Assembly (NCBI RefSeq): GCF_016860525.1
Contig: NZ_BNEA01000007.1
Location: 124,001-188,000 of the forward strand
DNA: 64,000 bases
Direction of reading: 5' to 3'
DNA from: Streptomyces rubradiris
GTDB lineage: Bacteria; Actinomycetota; Actinomycetes; Streptomycetales; Streptomycetaceae
In this document: one piece after another, positions 44,463 to 54,122 of the stretch
How the letters are laid out: each line of letters opens with the position of its first letter
Numbering within the stretch: the stretch's first letter is position 1
The notes under the pieces: model-generated
Database searches by the model: none
Seen by the model: the letters and a program-made list of their open reading frames with translations, nothing else
What the model was told of the DNA's origin: nothing
Program-made: the position numbers and the translations under genes

Positions 44463-44795
44463 TCAGGCCAGCGGGTCATGGCCCCAGTTCATCAGGGAGT
44501 GCCGCCACCGGGTGTCGCGTACGTCTCCCGACGGCCGCTGGGCCAGATGGCGGCGGATGTAGCCCACCACCTTGCGCATGTGCAGGTAGTCGTCGTCCGT
44601 GAGGTCGCTCTTCCCCGCCCGCAGGATCTGTGTGATGCGTCGGCCGGACGCGTGCCCGGTGGACTCTCCTCCCCCTTTGTGCTGCCCGGCGGCGCGGGAC
44701 TCATCCGTCTCCAGCCACGTGTCCAGCTCGGCCGGTGTCATGTTCACGAGGTCCCGGAAGTAGTCCCAGACCTCCTTGCGTTCGTCGTCGTCCAC
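44463..44795 (-). CDS. DUF3140 family protein
   Basis: A 110-residue soluble protein matching the DUF3140 pattern: 'FRDLVNMTPAELDTWLETDE', then 'SGRRITQILRAGKSDLTDDD' and 'MRKVVGYIRRHLAQRP', ending in 'TRWRHSLMNWGHDP'. Function unknown. It is usually next to a DUF2945/HVA1 gene, as here (6 nt apart). GTG start with GAGG upstream. Confidence 0.88.
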   Translation of the reverse strand: MDDDERKEVWDYFRDLVNMTPAELDTWLETDESRAAGQHKGGGESTGHASGRRITQILRAGKSDLTDDDYLHMRKVVGYIRRHLAQRPSGDVRDTRWRHSLMNWGHDPLA

Positions 44796-44801
44796 GCCGC
44801 C

Positions 44802-45032
44802 TCACTTCTTCTTCCTCAGCGCGGACGGTTTGTGGACCGCGGGTCTGCCGGACTTGTCGCTGCGGACCTGGTACTGCGGTTCGTCCGGTGACGCGTTCAC
44901 CGTACGGCCGGCCGCCTCGGTACGTTCCGTGATCCTCTTCTCCACCTCGCCCTCGGCCTGGCCGCCGTGGCTCTTCCAGGCCACCTTGTCGCCCTTCTCG
45001 AACTCACTGCCCTCGTCTCGGTCCCTCGCCAT
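44802..45032 (-). CDS. DUF2945 (HVA1, Tudor-like) small protein
   Basis: A 76-residue basic protein with 'FEKGDKVAWKSHGGQAEGEV' and 'QYQVRSDKSGRPAVHKPSAL', the single-domain DUF2945/hypervirulence-associated Tudor-like fold, ending in Lys residues. ATG with GAAGGAGATG ahead of it. It lies 27 nt downstream of crtU on the same strand and may be cotranscribed with the crtYTU operon, though it has no known part in carotenoids. Confidence 0.88.
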   Translation of the reverse strand: MARDRDEGSEFEKGDKVAWKSHGGQAEGEVEKRITERTEAAGRTVNASPDEPQYQVRSDKSGRPAVHKPSALRKKK

Positions 45033-45059
45033 CGAGCATCTCCTTCGCGAACGGCGGCA

Positions 45060-46658
45060 CTACTCCTCCAGCGTGAGGGCACCACGCCCTGCTCGCAGCG
45101 GCACCGCGTCCCCTGCGCACGTGGCCAGGGCCCTGAGGAGTGCGCTGCGCCCGCGGTCGGGCACCGTCCACAGTGTCTGGCCCCGTACGCCCCACCGCTC
45201 CAGCAGGGTGTTGGCCGCGAGGAAACCGCTCGTGGCGGCCCGTTCCATGAGGGCCACGGGCAGGCCGGTGCGGACCAGGTCGCCCGCCACGACCAGCCCG
45301 GGGTGCGGGGTGCGGACGGTGGGGCGGTCGCCGTAGCCGCCGACCGGGAACAGGGGGCAGTCCTCGTGCCACTCGTGGCGGGCGTCGCGGACCGTTGCCG
45401 TGCCGGTCTCCGGGTAGACGAGGCGCAGTTGTTCGAGCAGGCGCTTCTCTTCGACGTCCCGGTCGGCTCCGGGCGGTACGGCGTAGGCGTGCAGTTCGAC
45501 GACGGAGCCTCCGGTGCGTGCGCTCCAGCCGGCCGCCTCGTCCTCGTAGCGCTCCAGCACGCTGATGTTGTCCAGGGTGCCGAAACCGCTGGTACCGAGG
45601 AAGCCGGGCCGGTCGCGTGCGACGGGCCGGTCCAGCCACAGCCGGCTGACCAGGAAGGGCGGGGCGGTTCGCAACCGTCCGATCCGCTCGCGCCAGGGTG
45701 CGTCGCCCAGCTCCGTGCAGCGGCCGACCAGTGAGCGCAGCCCGGCGGTGTCGAGGGCGAGGACGACCCCGTCGTAGCGGCGCTCGTCGTGGCCGGTGGC
45801 GGCCATGAAGCCGCCGTCCCGGGTGGGCGCGACGTGCTCGACGGCTGTCGCGGTGCGCACCTCGGCACGGTGCCGGGCCAAGTGGCGGGCGAGCGGGTCC
45901 CACAGCGCGGCGGGGAAGGGGGCGCGGGGCACGTCGAACAGCAGTCCCTCGGCGGAGCCCAGGAAGTAGATGTGGAACATCAGCGCCATCTCCGCCGCCG
46001 ACAGCTCCCGCGGGTCGGCGAAGAAGCTGCGGGAGAACACCTCGAAGGCCAGGTGGCGGGCGCTTTCGGGGAAGCCCACGGCGTCCAGGAAGGCGTGGGC
46101 GCTGGTGCCGTCCAGACGGTCGTACACCTCCGGCACGCGCACGTCGAGCAGGGGCAGGGCCGCCCGCGGGGCCAGCGCGCGCAGGTCCGCGAACCGGAAG
46201 GAGGGGCTGAGTGCGACGAAGCCGAGCGCGCTGAGCGGCGGGGTGCGCGGGACGTGCCGGAAACTGTCGCGCAGGCCGGTGGCGTGGCGCAAAGGGTAGT
46301 CCGGAAGGCCGGTGAGCCGCTCCAGGCCGGGGTCGGTCCGGCGCAGCAGCCCGCGCAGGTTGTAGTACTGGCGGAAGAACGCGTGGAAGCCGCGGCTCAG
46401 GGTCACCGTGGTGCCGTCGCGCAGTTCCGCCGGCCATCCTCCGACCCGCCCGCCGAGGTAGGGCCGCTTCTCGTACAGGGTGACGCTCACCCCGCGCTCG
46501 GCGAGGACGGTCGCGGCGGCCAGGCCCGCGATCCCCGCGCCCACCACCGCCACCGACGGCGGAGCCCCCTGCACGCGGGGGGTGCCGGGCGGGGCGGGCA
46601 GGACGCGGGCTCGCCGGTCGCGGCCTGGGCGCGCGGCGCGCCGGCCCTGGGTCCTCAC
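45060..46658 (-). CDS. crtU: CrtU, carotene desaturase/methyltransferase (aromatic ring)
   Basis: A 532-residue FAD-dependent enzyme with the N-terminal dinucleotide motif 'VAVVGAGIAGLAAATVLA' near 36-53 and a typical amine-oxidase/phytoene-desaturase-like C-terminus ('LVVAGDLVRTGLPVALMERA'). In Streptomyces CrtU converts beta-carotene to isorenieratene, desaturating and moving a methyl group to give aromatic end rings. The GTG at 46658 overlaps the crtT stop (GTGA). About 35 Arg-rich residues precede the FAD motif. Last crt gene of the crtYTU operon. Confidence 0.92.
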   Translation of the reverse strand: MRTQGRRAARPGRDRRARVLPAPPGTPRVQGAPPSVAVVGAGIAGLAAATVLAERGVSVTLYEKRPYLGGRVGGWPAELRDGTTVTLSRGFHAFFRQYYNLRGLLRRTDPGLERLTGLPDYPLRHATGLRDSFRHVPRTPPLSALGFVALSPSFRFADLRALAPRAALPLLDVRVPEVYDRLDGTSAHAFLDAVGFPESARHLAFEVFSRSFFADPRELSAAEMALMFHIYFLGSAEGLLFDVPRAPFPAALWDPLARHLARHRAEVRTATAVEHVAPTRDGGFMAATGHDERRYDGVVLALDTAGLRSLVGRCTELGDAPWRERIGRLRTAPPFLVSRLWLDRPVARDRPGFLGTSGFGTLDNISVLERYEDEAAGWSARTGGSVVELHAYAVPPGADRDVEEKRLLEQLRLVYPETGTATVRDARHEWHEDCPLFPVGGYGDRPTVRTPHPGLVVAGDLVRTGLPVALMERAATSGFLAANTLLERWGVRGQTLWTVPDRGRSALLRALATCAGDAVPLRAGRGALTLEE

Positions 46659-47383
46659 GCGTCCTGCTCCGGGGCGTGCGCCCGGCGGGCGACGAAGGTG
46701 TGGGTGATGCCGGTCTGCCAGCCCGGCAGCGGCAGGGCGCGGACTCGGTCGAAGCCGGCCGCGCCGAGCCGCCGCGCGAACCGCCCGGCGGTGTCGAAGT
46801 CCACGACGCTGCGCCACAGGTGCCGGTACAGCAGCCCGTCCCCCAGCAGGGTCGCGGCGGGTTGTACGACACACCGGCACACCAGCGTCCACACCGCGCG
46901 GTCCGTGCGCCGCCCGCTGAGGGTGTACTCGTGCACGCCGAGCCGGCCGCCCGGCCGCAGCAGTCCGCGCACGGTGGCGAGCACCGCGTCGGGGTCGGTG
47001 ACGTTGCGGAGGAGATAGGCCGCGAACACCGCGTCGAACGGGCCGGTCACCCCGGCCTCGCCCAGCCGCTCGGCGGGGGCGTGCACGAAGGTCACCCCGC
47101 CCGCCCACGGTTTGGCCGCGGCCCGCCGGAGCATGCCGGCCGAGGCGTCCACGGCCGTGATGCGGGCGGCGGGCAGGACGGATCGCAGCGCGGCCGTCGA
47201 GGCCCCGGTACCGCAGCCGAGGTCGAGCAGGCGCAGCCCCTGGCCCTTTGCGGGCAGGCCGAGCCGGCGCGCCGAGCGGCGCAGGTGGGCGTGGTAGCCG
47301 GGGTTGGCGGCCACGAGCGTGTCGTAGCCGCGGGCGGCGTGGTCGAAGGCGGCGGCGAGTCGCTCGTCGCGCAGCAGTGTCAT
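46655..47383 (-). CDS. crtT: CrtT, SAM-dependent methyltransferase
   Basis: A 242-residue class I methyltransferase with motif I 'LLDLGCGTGAST' near 52-63, 'ITAVDASAGML' (motif II) and 'FDAVFAAYLLRNV' (motif IV), related to UbiE/demethylmenaquinone methyltransferases. It sits between crtY and crtU as in other Streptomyces crtYTU operons. Its role in isorenieratene formation is not firmly established. ATGA overlap with crtY and GTGA overlap with crtU. Confidence 0.9.
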   Translation of the reverse strand: MTLLRDERLAAAFDHAARGYDTLVAANPGYHAHLRRSARRLGLPAKGQGLRLLDLGCGTGASTAALRSVLPAARITAVDASAGMLRRAAAKPWAGGVTFVHAPAERLGEAGVTGPFDAVFAAYLLRNVTDPDAVLATVRGLLRPGGRLGVHEYTLSGRRTDRAVWTLVCRCVVQPAATLLGDGLLYRHLWRSVVDFDTAGRFARRLGAAGFDRVRALPLPGWQTGITHTFVARRAHAPEQDA

Positions 47384-48633
47384 GCGGTCTCCGTCGGGGG
47401 GAGGTGCGGGGTGGCGCCAGGCGCCGGCGGACGCGGTGCCGGGGGCAGGTCGTGGGGGCGGCGGGGCAGGCGGGGCAGTTCCAGCGCGGAGCGCAGCATC
47501 GGTTTCACGGGGACGCGCAGGCCGATGGACAGGTCCTCGTGCGGGCGGGTGTCACCGTCGAGGAAGCGCAGCACTCGTGCCATGGGCACGCGGGTGAAGA
47601 GGCGGCCGAACAGGTCCGGGCCGTCGGCCCGGCCGCTGTCCAGGGCGCGCAGCAGGACGGCGTCCATGCCGCGGTGGCGCGCCAGGTGGGCGGCGGGCGG
47701 CACGGGGCGTCGGCCGCGGCGCAGGGCGTCGGCGACCGCCCGGGTCTGGCGTTGCAGTCCGGCGAAGGTGTAACCGGTGGCGGGGCGGGTCGCTCCGCCG
47801 GCGGCGCCGATACGGAAGACCGAGGCCCCGGTCCGCCGGGCGATCGGCGCGTCGGTCATCGGGATGACACCGGTCTCGGTGGCCAGGACCTGCCGTTCGC
47901 CGAGCCGCAGCACCTCGTCGGCGTAGTGCCGCACGGCGGCCTCGTAGCGGTCCGGTTCGAGGGTGCGCCGGGAGAACTCGGTGTATTCCACGAGCGCCTC
48001 GCACGGCCCGGTCGGCAGGACGTAGCCGAAGGAGAGGCCGTGGGCGGGCTGCGGGGTGCGGAAGTCCATCAGTTCGGCGGCGGCCGGGTCGAAGACGGGC
48101 CGGGCGGTGCGCACGAACCAGCCGTGGAAGTGCTGGAGCAGGGTGGTACGGGCGGCCGGGAGGCTGCCCAGGGGGCGGGAGTCGAACACCCAGCGGGCGC
48201 TGAGCACCGCCGCCCGGCCGTCGGCGTCCCTCAGGTGGACGTGCGCGCCACCGGGGACGTCCTCCACCGTTTCGACGGTCGCTTCGAGGCGCCGCACGTT
48301 GGGACTGCGGGCCAGGTCCCGGGAGACGAGGCGCTCGAAGTCGTCGGAGCGGATCATGCGGTACCGCAGCGGGTCGATGTCGCCCTCGACCGGGGCCCCG
48401 GTGCGCGGACGCACCCTCAGCCGCCGCCACTCGGCCCGCACCGCCGCGTCGAACCGTCCCGTGCCCGCCGTCCAGTAGCACCACGTCCGCGGGGGCGGCC
48501 GGAGCGGGCCGGGCGGCGCGTCGACCAGCACCACGGTCGGTGTCCGCAGGCCGGGGACGTGTCCGGCGAGCCGGTGGGCCAGCGACAGCCCGGCGGCGCC
48601 CGCGCCCACGACGGCCACGTCCGTGTCCGGCAC
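47380..48633 (-). CDS. crtY: CrtY, lycopene beta-cyclase
   Basis: A 417-residue CrtY/CrtL-type cyclase. It has the N-terminal FAD motif 'VAVVGAGAAGLSLAHRL' at 6-22, 'WVFDSRPLG' and 'GLSFGYVLPTGPCEALVEYT' as family blocks, and 'IGAAGGATRPATGYTF' near the C-terminal half. It closes both ends of lycopene to beta-carotene. GTG start with GAGGAG 6 nt upstream. First gene of crtYTU, diverging from crtEIBV across about 310 bp. Confidence 0.93.
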   Translation of the reverse strand: MPDTDVAVVGAGAAGLSLAHRLAGHVPGLRTPTVVLVDAPPGPLRPPPRTWCYWTAGTGRFDAAVRAEWRRLRVRPRTGAPVEGDIDPLRYRMIRSDDFERLVSRDLARSPNVRRLEATVETVEDVPGGAHVHLRDADGRAAVLSARWVFDSRPLGSLPAARTTLLQHFHGWFVRTARPVFDPAAAELMDFRTPQPAHGLSFGYVLPTGPCEALVEYTEFSRRTLEPDRYEAAVRHYADEVLRLGERQVLATETGVIPMTDAPIARRTGASVFRIGAAGGATRPATGYTFAGLQRQTRAVADALRRGRRPVPPAAHLARHRGMDAVLLRALDSGRADGPDLFGRLFTRVPMARVLRFLDGDTRPHEDLSIGLRVPVKPMLRSALELPRLPRRPHDLPPAPRPPAPGATPHLPPTETA

Positions 48634-48943
48634 GGCGTCTCCTCTCCTTCGTGTACTTCCTCCGGTCCTGCGTGTACTTCCTCCGGTGGCGGACCGGCGC
48701 AGCCCCGGCGAGTGCCCGGACCGGCCGCCGAGGACACGTCGTCCCGGCCCGGTATCGCGGATTGTGTACCCCGGCGGATGCAGGGCACCCCCTGGTGGCG
48801 AGCGGCCGAGCGCCGGACACGGCACGCTGAGGGGGCGGGTCCCCGGTGTTCCCGGCGATCGCGCGGGGCGTTCACGTGTCCGTGCGCGTGCGGGCGAACG
48901 GGTGACGGGACGACGGGTACGGACACGACGGAGGGAAACCGGG
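48634..48943. promoter_or_regulatory. crtY-crtE divergent promoter region
   Basis: 310 bp between the two divergent crt operons. It includes the 17-bp direct repeat at 48650-48687 just ahead of crtY. In other Streptomyces, light control of crt genes passes through LitR and the ECF sigma factor LitS. Neither gene lies in this window, and I cannot identify their sites with certainty. Confidence 0.6.
48650..48687. repeat. 17-bp direct repeat, two copies, 21-bp period
   Basis: CGTGTACTTCCTCCGGT occurs identically at 48650-48666 and 48671-48687. The period of 21 bp equals two helical turns, and the second copy ends 54 bp from the crtY start. Exact, tandem and non-coding, it looks like a regulator-binding site. 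Confidence 0.75.
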
Positions 48944-50242
48944 ATGCGGCCTGGCCACGCGAAGGACCACCCGGCGACGGCGCCGCCGGGCGCGGCGGGG
49001 CCCGTGGGGCCGCTGCCGTACGGGGCGGTGGCCGACGACGGGGAGGGACATCGCGTCCGCGAGACCGTTCCCCTGCCGGCCGGGCCCGCCGAGGTGCGGC
49101 ACATCGACGCCGACGTGCCCGGCGCCGTCGGCCGGGTGCTCGGCCAGGTGCTGGCCGAGAGGCTGCGCCGCGCAGTGCTGACGGATCCGCTGTTCGGCGG
49201 GGAACTGGCCGAACGGGTGGCGCATTTCACTCTCCAGGGTGGCAAGCGCACGCGCGCGCGGCTGCTGTGGTGGGCCTGCCGGGCCTGCGCCGGCCGGGAT
49301 GCGGCGTCCGCGGGGGCGGCCCTGCGGATCGGGGCCGCCCTGGAACTGCTCCAGACGTGCGCGCTCGTCCACGACGACGTGATGGACCGGGCCGTACTGC
49401 GGCGTGGCCGGCCCTCACTGCACACGGACCTGGCCCACCGGTATGCCGACCGGGTCGGGCCCGAGCGGGCCGGGCGGTTCGGGCAGTCGGCGGCGGTCCT
49501 CGCCGGGGACCTCGCGCTGGCCTGGGCCGACGATCTGATGGCCGAGACACCGCTGGCGCCGGGGACCGGGGAGGTGGTGCGGCGGCTGTGGAGCGACATG
49601 CGCACGGAGATGGTGGCGGGCCAGTACCTGGACGTACAGGGGCAGGTCGCCGCCGAGGCGCGGTCGCTGCCCCGTGTGCTGCGCGCCGCCTGCCTGAAGA
49701 GCGCCCTGTACTCGGTCGAGCGGCCCCTCGCCCTGGGGGCCGCCGTGGCGGGCGCCGACCGCGTGACGCTGCGCCGGCTGGGCGACGCCGGACGCTGTGT
49801 CGGCATGGCGTTCCAGCTGCGCGACGACTTGGACGACGTCTTCGGGGACCCGCGGGTGACCGGCGGGGTGTGCGGCGACGACATCCGGGAGGGCAAGCCC
49901 ACCTATCTGGTCGCGGTCGCCCGCGCGCGGGCCGAGGCCGCCGGTGACGGTGCCGCGCTCGCCGTGCTGGACCGGTGGCTCGGTGACCCGGCCCTCACCG
50001 GGCGCGGCCTGGAGGAGGTGCGGGACGTGCTGGTCGCGACGGGTGCGCGCGCCACTGTGGAGGCCGAGGTGGACCGGCTGGCCGCGCGGGGGCTGCGGCA
50101 CTTCGACGGCGCCGTCCTCGATCTGGAGGGCGCCGGGCCGCTGCGCGATCTGCTGCTCGCGACGGCGGGGGCGCGGCCGGAGACGGACGCCGCCGTACAT
50201 CGCGCCGCCCGTGCCCGCGGTGGCGCGGAGGGTGACCGGTGA
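48944..50242 (+). CDS. crtE: CrtE, geranylgeranyl diphosphate synthase
   Basis: A 432-residue trans-prenyl diphosphate synthase. It has 'GGKRTRARLL' (substrate Lys/Arg), the first aspartate-rich motif 'LVHDDVMDRAVLRRG' and the second 'FQLRDDLDDVFGD', with 'KPTYLVAVA' after it. It makes the C20 precursor for carotenoids. About 75 Pro/Gly-rich residues precede the catalytic core. The ATG at 48944 is supported by GGAGGGAAA, 6-8 nt upstream. First gene of crtEIBV. The stop overlaps crtI (GTGA). Confidence 0.93.
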   Translation: MRPGHAKDHPATAPPGAAGPVGPLPYGAVADDGEGHRVRETVPLPAGPAEVRHIDADVPGAVGRVLGQVLAERLRRAVLTDPLFGGELAERVAHFTLQGGKRTRARLLWWACRACAGRDAASAGAALRIGAALELLQTCALVHDDVMDRAVLRRGRPSLHTDLAHRYADRVGPERAGRFGQSAAVLAGDLALAWADDLMAETPLAPGTGEVVRRLWSDMRTEMVAGQYLDVQGQVAAEARSLPRVLRAACLKSALYSVERPLALGAAVAGADRVTLRRLGDAGRCVGMAFQLRDDLDDVFGDPRVTGGVCGDDIREGKPTYLVAVARARAEAAGDGAALAVLDRWLGDPALTGRGLEEVRDVLVATGARATVEAEVDRLAARGLRHFDGAVLDLEGAGPLRDLLLATAGARPETDAAVHRAARARGGAEGDR

Positions 50243-52029
50243 CGCGTACCGTGCCCGGTCCCACGGACCACGTGGTGGTCGTGGGTGCCGGACTCGCCGG
50301 GCTGTCGGCGGCGCTGCACCTGCTGGGCTCCGGGCGCCGGGTCACGGTCGTCGAGCGCGAGGAGCTGCCCGGCGGCCGGGCCGGACGCATGGACCTGGCC
50401 GGTTACCGGATCGACACCGGGCCGACCGTACTGACCATGCCCGACCTGGCCGACGAGGCGTTCGCCGCCGTCGGGACCAGCCTGTACGAGCGGGTGGAGC
50501 TGATCCCCCTGCACCCCGCCTACCGGGCCTGCTTCGCGGACGGCAGCACCCTCGACGTGCACAGCGGTGCGGAGGCGATGGCCGCGGAGGTGGAGCGGTT
50601 CGCCGGGGCGGCGGAGGCGGCGGGCTACCGGCGGCTGCGCGACTGGCTCCAGCGGCTGTACCGGGCGCAGCTACGCCGGTTCATCGACGCCAACTTCGAC
50701 TCGCCGCTCGGTCTGCTGCACACCGATCTCGCCCGGCTGGCCGCCCTCGGCGGCTTCGGCCGCCTGGACGCCCGGATCGGCCGTTTCCTGAGCGACGAGC
50801 GGCTGCGCCGGGTGTTCTCCTTCCAGGCCCTGTACGCGGGTGTGCCCCCGGCGCGGGCGCTGGCCGCCTACGCGGTGATCGCCTACATGGACACCGTCGC
50901 CGGCGTGTACTTTCCCCGGGGCGGCATGCACGCCCTGCCGCGGGCGATGGCGGAGGCGGCCACCGAGGCCGGCGCCGATCTGCGGTACGGGCGACCGGTG
51001 ACCCGCCTGGAGCGGTCGGGCGAGCGCGTCACGGCCGTCGTCACCGACGCCGGCCGCATCCCGTGCGACGCGGTCGTCCTCACCCCGGACCTGCCCGTCG
51101 CCTACCGGCTGCTCGGCCGCCGGCCGCGCCGGCCGCTCGGGCTGCGCCACTCCCCCTCCGCGGTCGTGCTGCACGCCGGCACGGACCGCACCTGGCCGCA
51201 CCTCGCCCACCACACGATCTCCTTCGGCGCGGCGTGGCACACCACTTTCGACGAACTCACCCGCTCGGGAAGCCTGATGAGCGACCCGTCGCTGCTCGTC
51301 ACCCGTCCCACCACGACCGATCCCGGTCTCGCGCCGCCCGGCCGCCACCTGCACTACATCCTCGCCCCCTGCCCCAACACCGACATCGGCCCGGGCCCCG
51401 CGGCCTGGTCCGACCTCGGTCCGCGCTACCGGGATGCGCTGCTGCGGGAGCTGGAGCGGCGCGGACTGGACGGCATCGAGGCCGCCATCGAGGAGGAGTG
51501 CCTGGTCACCCCGGCCGACTGGCACGCGCGGGGACACGCCGCCGGCACCCCGTTCTCGGCCGCGCACACGTTCGCGCAGACCGGGCCGTTCCGGCCGCGC
51601 AACCTGGTACGCGGCACGCAGAACGCGGTCCTGGCCGGCTGCGGCACCACGCCCGGCGTCGGCGTGCCGACCGTACTGCTGTCGGGGAAACTGGCGGCGG
51701 CCCGCGTCACGGGCGTATCCGGGCGTGGCGGCGGCCGCCCGCGCTCCTCTCCGCCCGCTGCCGGTCTTCCGCAACGGGCCGGCGCCCAGGCCCCCACGAA
51801 CTCACGGGCCGCCCGGCGGGAGGCGGCTGCCGCCCCACGGCCGCATGACGAGCCTCCCCACCGCCTCGCCCCCACGCGGGAACCGTCGGCCTCCTCACCG
51901 GACTCTCCGGCCGCCGCACCGGACTGTCCGGCTTCCGCACGGCAGTCCCCGCCGCCGGGAAGCCTCCCGGCCGACCCCGCGGCCCCCGCAGCCCCCGCGG
52001 CCCCCGCGACCGAAGGCAGGACCGGATGA
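50239..52029 (+). CDS. crtI: CrtI, phytoene desaturase with extended C-terminal tail
   Basis: A 596-residue CrtI-type desaturase. It has the FAD motif '[20 protein letters not shown]' at 12-31, '[16 protein letters not shown]', and the C-terminal '[19 protein letters not shown]' signature ending near residue 491. It introduces four double bases into phytoene, giving lycopene. About 95 extra residues rich in Pro/Ala/Ser follow the normal end, making it longer than the usual ~500. The tail ends in an ATGA overlap with crtB, so it is not an obvious frame error. GTG start overlapping crtE. Confidence 0.93.
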   Translation: MTRTVPGPTDHVVVVGAGLAGLSAALHLLGSGRRVTVVEREELPGGRAGRMDLAGYRIDTGPTVLTMPDLADEAFAAVGTSLYERVELIPLHPAYRACFADGSTLDVHSGAEAMAAEVERFAGAAEAAGYRRLRDWLQRLYRAQLRRFIDANFDSPLGLLHTDLARLAALGGFGRLDARIGRFLSDERLRRVFSFQALYAGVPPARALAAYAVIAYMDTVAGVYFPRGGMHALPRAMAEAATEAGADLRYGRPVTRLERSGERVTAVVTDAGRIPCDAVVLTPDLPVAYRLLGRRPRRPLGLRHSPSAVVLHAGTDRTWPHLAHHTISFGAAWHTTFDELTRSGSLMSDPSLLVTRPTTTDPGLAPPGRHLHYILAPCPNTDIGPGPAAWSDLGPRYRDALLRELERRGLDGIEAAIEEECLVTPADWHARGHAAGTPFSAAHTFAQTGPFRPRNLVRGTQNAVLAGCGTTPGVGVPTVLLSGKLAAARVTGVSGRGGGRPRSSPPAAGLPQRAGAQAPTNSRAARREAAAAPRPHDEPPHRLAPTREPSASSPDSPAAAPDCPASARQSPPPGSLPADPAAPAAPAAPATEGRTG

Positions 52030-53057
52030 CCGATCGGGAGCTGGACGCGGCGGGAATCGGCGATCCGGCGCTGCGCGCGGCCTACCACCGCTGCCGGGCC
52101 CTCAACGCCCGCCACGGCAGGACCTACTTCCTCGCCACCCGGTTGCTGCCCGTCGCGCGCCGGCCCGCCGTGCACGCCCTGTACGGCTTCGCCCGCTGGG
52201 CCGACGACATCGTCGACTCCCTCGACCCCGGCACCGGAACGGACGTACGGGTGCGGGCCCTGGCCCGGCTCCAGGAGGAACTGGCGGAGGGACTGCGGCA
52301 GGGCGGCAGCGACGAGCCGGTGGTGCGCGCGCTCGCCGACACCGCCCGCCGCTACGCCATCGACCACGCCCACTTCCGGGACTTCATGACCGCCATGCGC
52401 TCCGACCTGGTCGTGACGGACTATCCCACCTACGCCGACCTGCGCGCGTACATGCACGGCTCGGCCGCGGTGATCGGGCTCCAGATGCTGCCCGTGCTGG
52501 GCACGGTGGCGCCGCGGGAGGAGGCCGAGCCGTACGCCGCCGCGCTCGGCGTCGCCTTCCAGCTCAGCAACTTCCTGCGGGACGTCGGCGAGGACCTGGA
52601 CCGTGGGCGCGTCTACCTGCCCACAGACCTGCTCGCCGGGCACGGCGTCGACCGGGACCTGCTGGCCTGGAGCCGCGCGACGAGCCGCCCGGACCGCCGG
52701 ATCACCGCCGCGCTCCGGGAGTTCGCGGAGCTGACCCGCGGGGTGTACCGGGAGGCGGTGCCCGGCATCGGGCTGCTCGAACCGGTGGCCCGGCCCTGCA
52801 TCCGCACCGCGGCCGTCCTGTACGGCGGCATCCTGGAGGCCGTCGCCCGGGACGGCTATGCCGTGCTGCACCGGCGGTCCGCGGTGTCGCGGCGGCGCAG
52901 GGCGGTGGTCGCCGCCGACGGACTGGTCCGGGTGGCGGCGGTCCGGCTGCGGGCGCGGACCGCCCTGCCGCACCGGCCGGACGCTCGTGCCCGCGCGCTG
53001 CCCGCGGCCCCGCTCGCGCCGACGACGGCCGCCGCCGCTGCCGAAGGCGTCGCGTGA
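52026..53057 (+). CDS. crtB: CrtB, phytoene synthase
   Basis: A 343-residue squalene/phytoene synthase. It has the first aspartate motif '[13 protein letters not shown]' near 57-69, the second '[18 protein letters not shown]' near 183-200, and '[13 protein letters not shown]'. It condenses two geranylgeranyl diphosphates to phytoene. The last ~45 residues are a basic then Ala/Pro-rich extension. ATGA overlap with crtI, GTGA overlap with the next gene. Confidence 0.94.
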   Translation: MTDRELDAAGIGDPALRAAYHRCRALNARHGRTYFLATRLLPVARRPAVHALYGFARWADDIVDSLDPGTGTDVRVRALARLQEELAEGLRQGGSDEPVVRALADTARRYAIDHAHFRDFMTAMRSDLVVTDYPTYADLRAYMHGSAAVIGLQMLPVLGTVAPREEAEPYAAALGVAFQLSNFLRDVGEDLDRGRVYLPTDLLAGHGVDRDLLAWSRATSRPDRRITAALREFAELTRGVYREAVPGIGLLEPVARPCIRTAAVLYGGILEAVARDGYAVLHRRSAVSRRRRAVVAADGLVRVAAVRLRARTALPHRPDARARALPAAPLAPTTAAAAAEGVA

Positions 53058-54046
53058 GCCGCCGTCGCCTGCCGCTGTCGCTGCGCCGCCGCGCCGTGCC
53101 CTGGGAGGAGCAGCGGCCCACGTGGCGCGAGGCGCGGCCCGCGCTGATCGCCGGGGCGCTGAAGCGGGCGCAGGCGCGGCCGTCCGGGAACTGGTACGTC
53201 GTCGGTGCCTCCCGGGCCCTGCGCGGGGACGGCAAACTGGCGCGGACCGTGGCGGGGCAGGAGGTCGTCGTGTGGCGGGGGCCCGACGGCCGGCCCGTCG
53301 CCGGCCCGGGGAGCTGCCCGCACCTGGGGGCGCCGCTGCGGGACAGTCCGGTGCGCTGCGGCACGCTGGTGTGCCACTGGCACGGGCTGGCCCTGGACGG
53401 CGGCCCGTACGCGGGCTGGACGCCGCTGCCGGTGCACGACGACGGGGTGCTGGTGTGGGTGCGGCTGGACGCGGTGGGCGGTGAGGAACCCCTGGACGCA
53501 CCGGTCGTACCGCCCCGGCCCGAGCCCGCGCGCGCTCTGACGGCCGTCTACACCGGGGTGGGTGTCTGCGAGCCGGAGGACGTGGTGGCCAACCGGCTCG
53601 ACCCGTGGCACGGGGCGTGGCTGCACCCGTACTCGTTCGTCGATCTGACCGTGGTGGACTCCCCCGCCGACCCGGCCGGTCCGGACGCCCTCACCGTGGA
53701 CGTGTCCTTCAAGGTTGCGGGCCGCATCGTCGTACCGGTCCGCGCCGTGTTCACCGCGCCCGGTCCCCGTACGGTCGTCATGCGCGTCTGCGAGGGCGAG
53801 GGCGCGGGGTCCGTCGTGGAGACCCACGCCACCCCGCTCGGCGCGGACGGGGCCGGGCGGCCCCGCACCGCCGTGATCGAGGCGGTGGTCGCCGCCTCCG
53901 CCCGTCCGGGCTTCGCGGTCGCCCGCCGGGCCGCGCCGCTGCTGCGCCCCCTGGTACGCGCCACGGCGGGCCGCCTGTGGCGGGACGACCTGGCTTACGC
54001 GGAACGGCGCTGGCACCTGCGGTCCACGGGCCGCTTCCCAGGCTGA
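53054..54046 (+). CDS. crtV: Rieske [2Fe-2S] protein in crtV position (DUF5914)
   Basis: A 330-residue protein. A Rieske domain at about 60-130 has both cluster motifs, 'CPHLGAP' and 'CHWHGLAL'. The C-terminal region (about 160-320) resembles the DUF5914 domain of Rieske oxygenase-like proteins, with '[13 protein letters not shown]' as a conserved block. It occupies the crtV slot of Streptomyces crtEIBV operons. Older annotations call CrtV a methylesterase, but the visible sequence argues for an iron-sulfur redox protein. Its exact carotenoid reaction is unsettled. GTG start overlaps crtB. Confidence 0.85.
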   Translation: MSRRRLPLSLRRRAVPWEEQRPTWREARPALIAGALKRAQARPSGNWYVVGASRALRGDGKLARTVAGQEVVVWRGPDGRPVAGPGSCPHLGAPLRDSPVRCGTLVCHWHGLALDGGPYAGWTPLPVHDDGVLVWVRLDAVGGEEPLDAPVVPPRPEPARALTAVYTGVGVCEPEDVVANRLDPWHGAWLHPYSFVDLTVVDSPADPAGPDALTVDVSFKVAGRIVVPVRAVFTAPGPRTVVMRVCEGEGAGSVVETHATPLGADGAGRPRTAVIEAVVAASARPGFAVARRAAPLLRPLVRATAGRLWRDDLAYAERRWHLRSTGRFPG

Positions 54047-54122
54047 AACGGACATAAGTGATGAATAAGACGAAAATGGGGGGTTACTCCAGGGGGGACA
54101 CCCGAAAGAACGGAGACGCCCG

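Noticed and set aside
46655..47108. N-terminal extension of CrtU in the same frame
   Set aside because: It would overlap crtT completely. The GTG at 46658 with the 4-nt overlap is the natural start.
47248..49947. 899-codon plus-strand frame opposite crtY and over crtE
   Set aside because: Composition is Gly/Arg/Val-rich, and the crtY and crtE frames have clear domains and codon bias.
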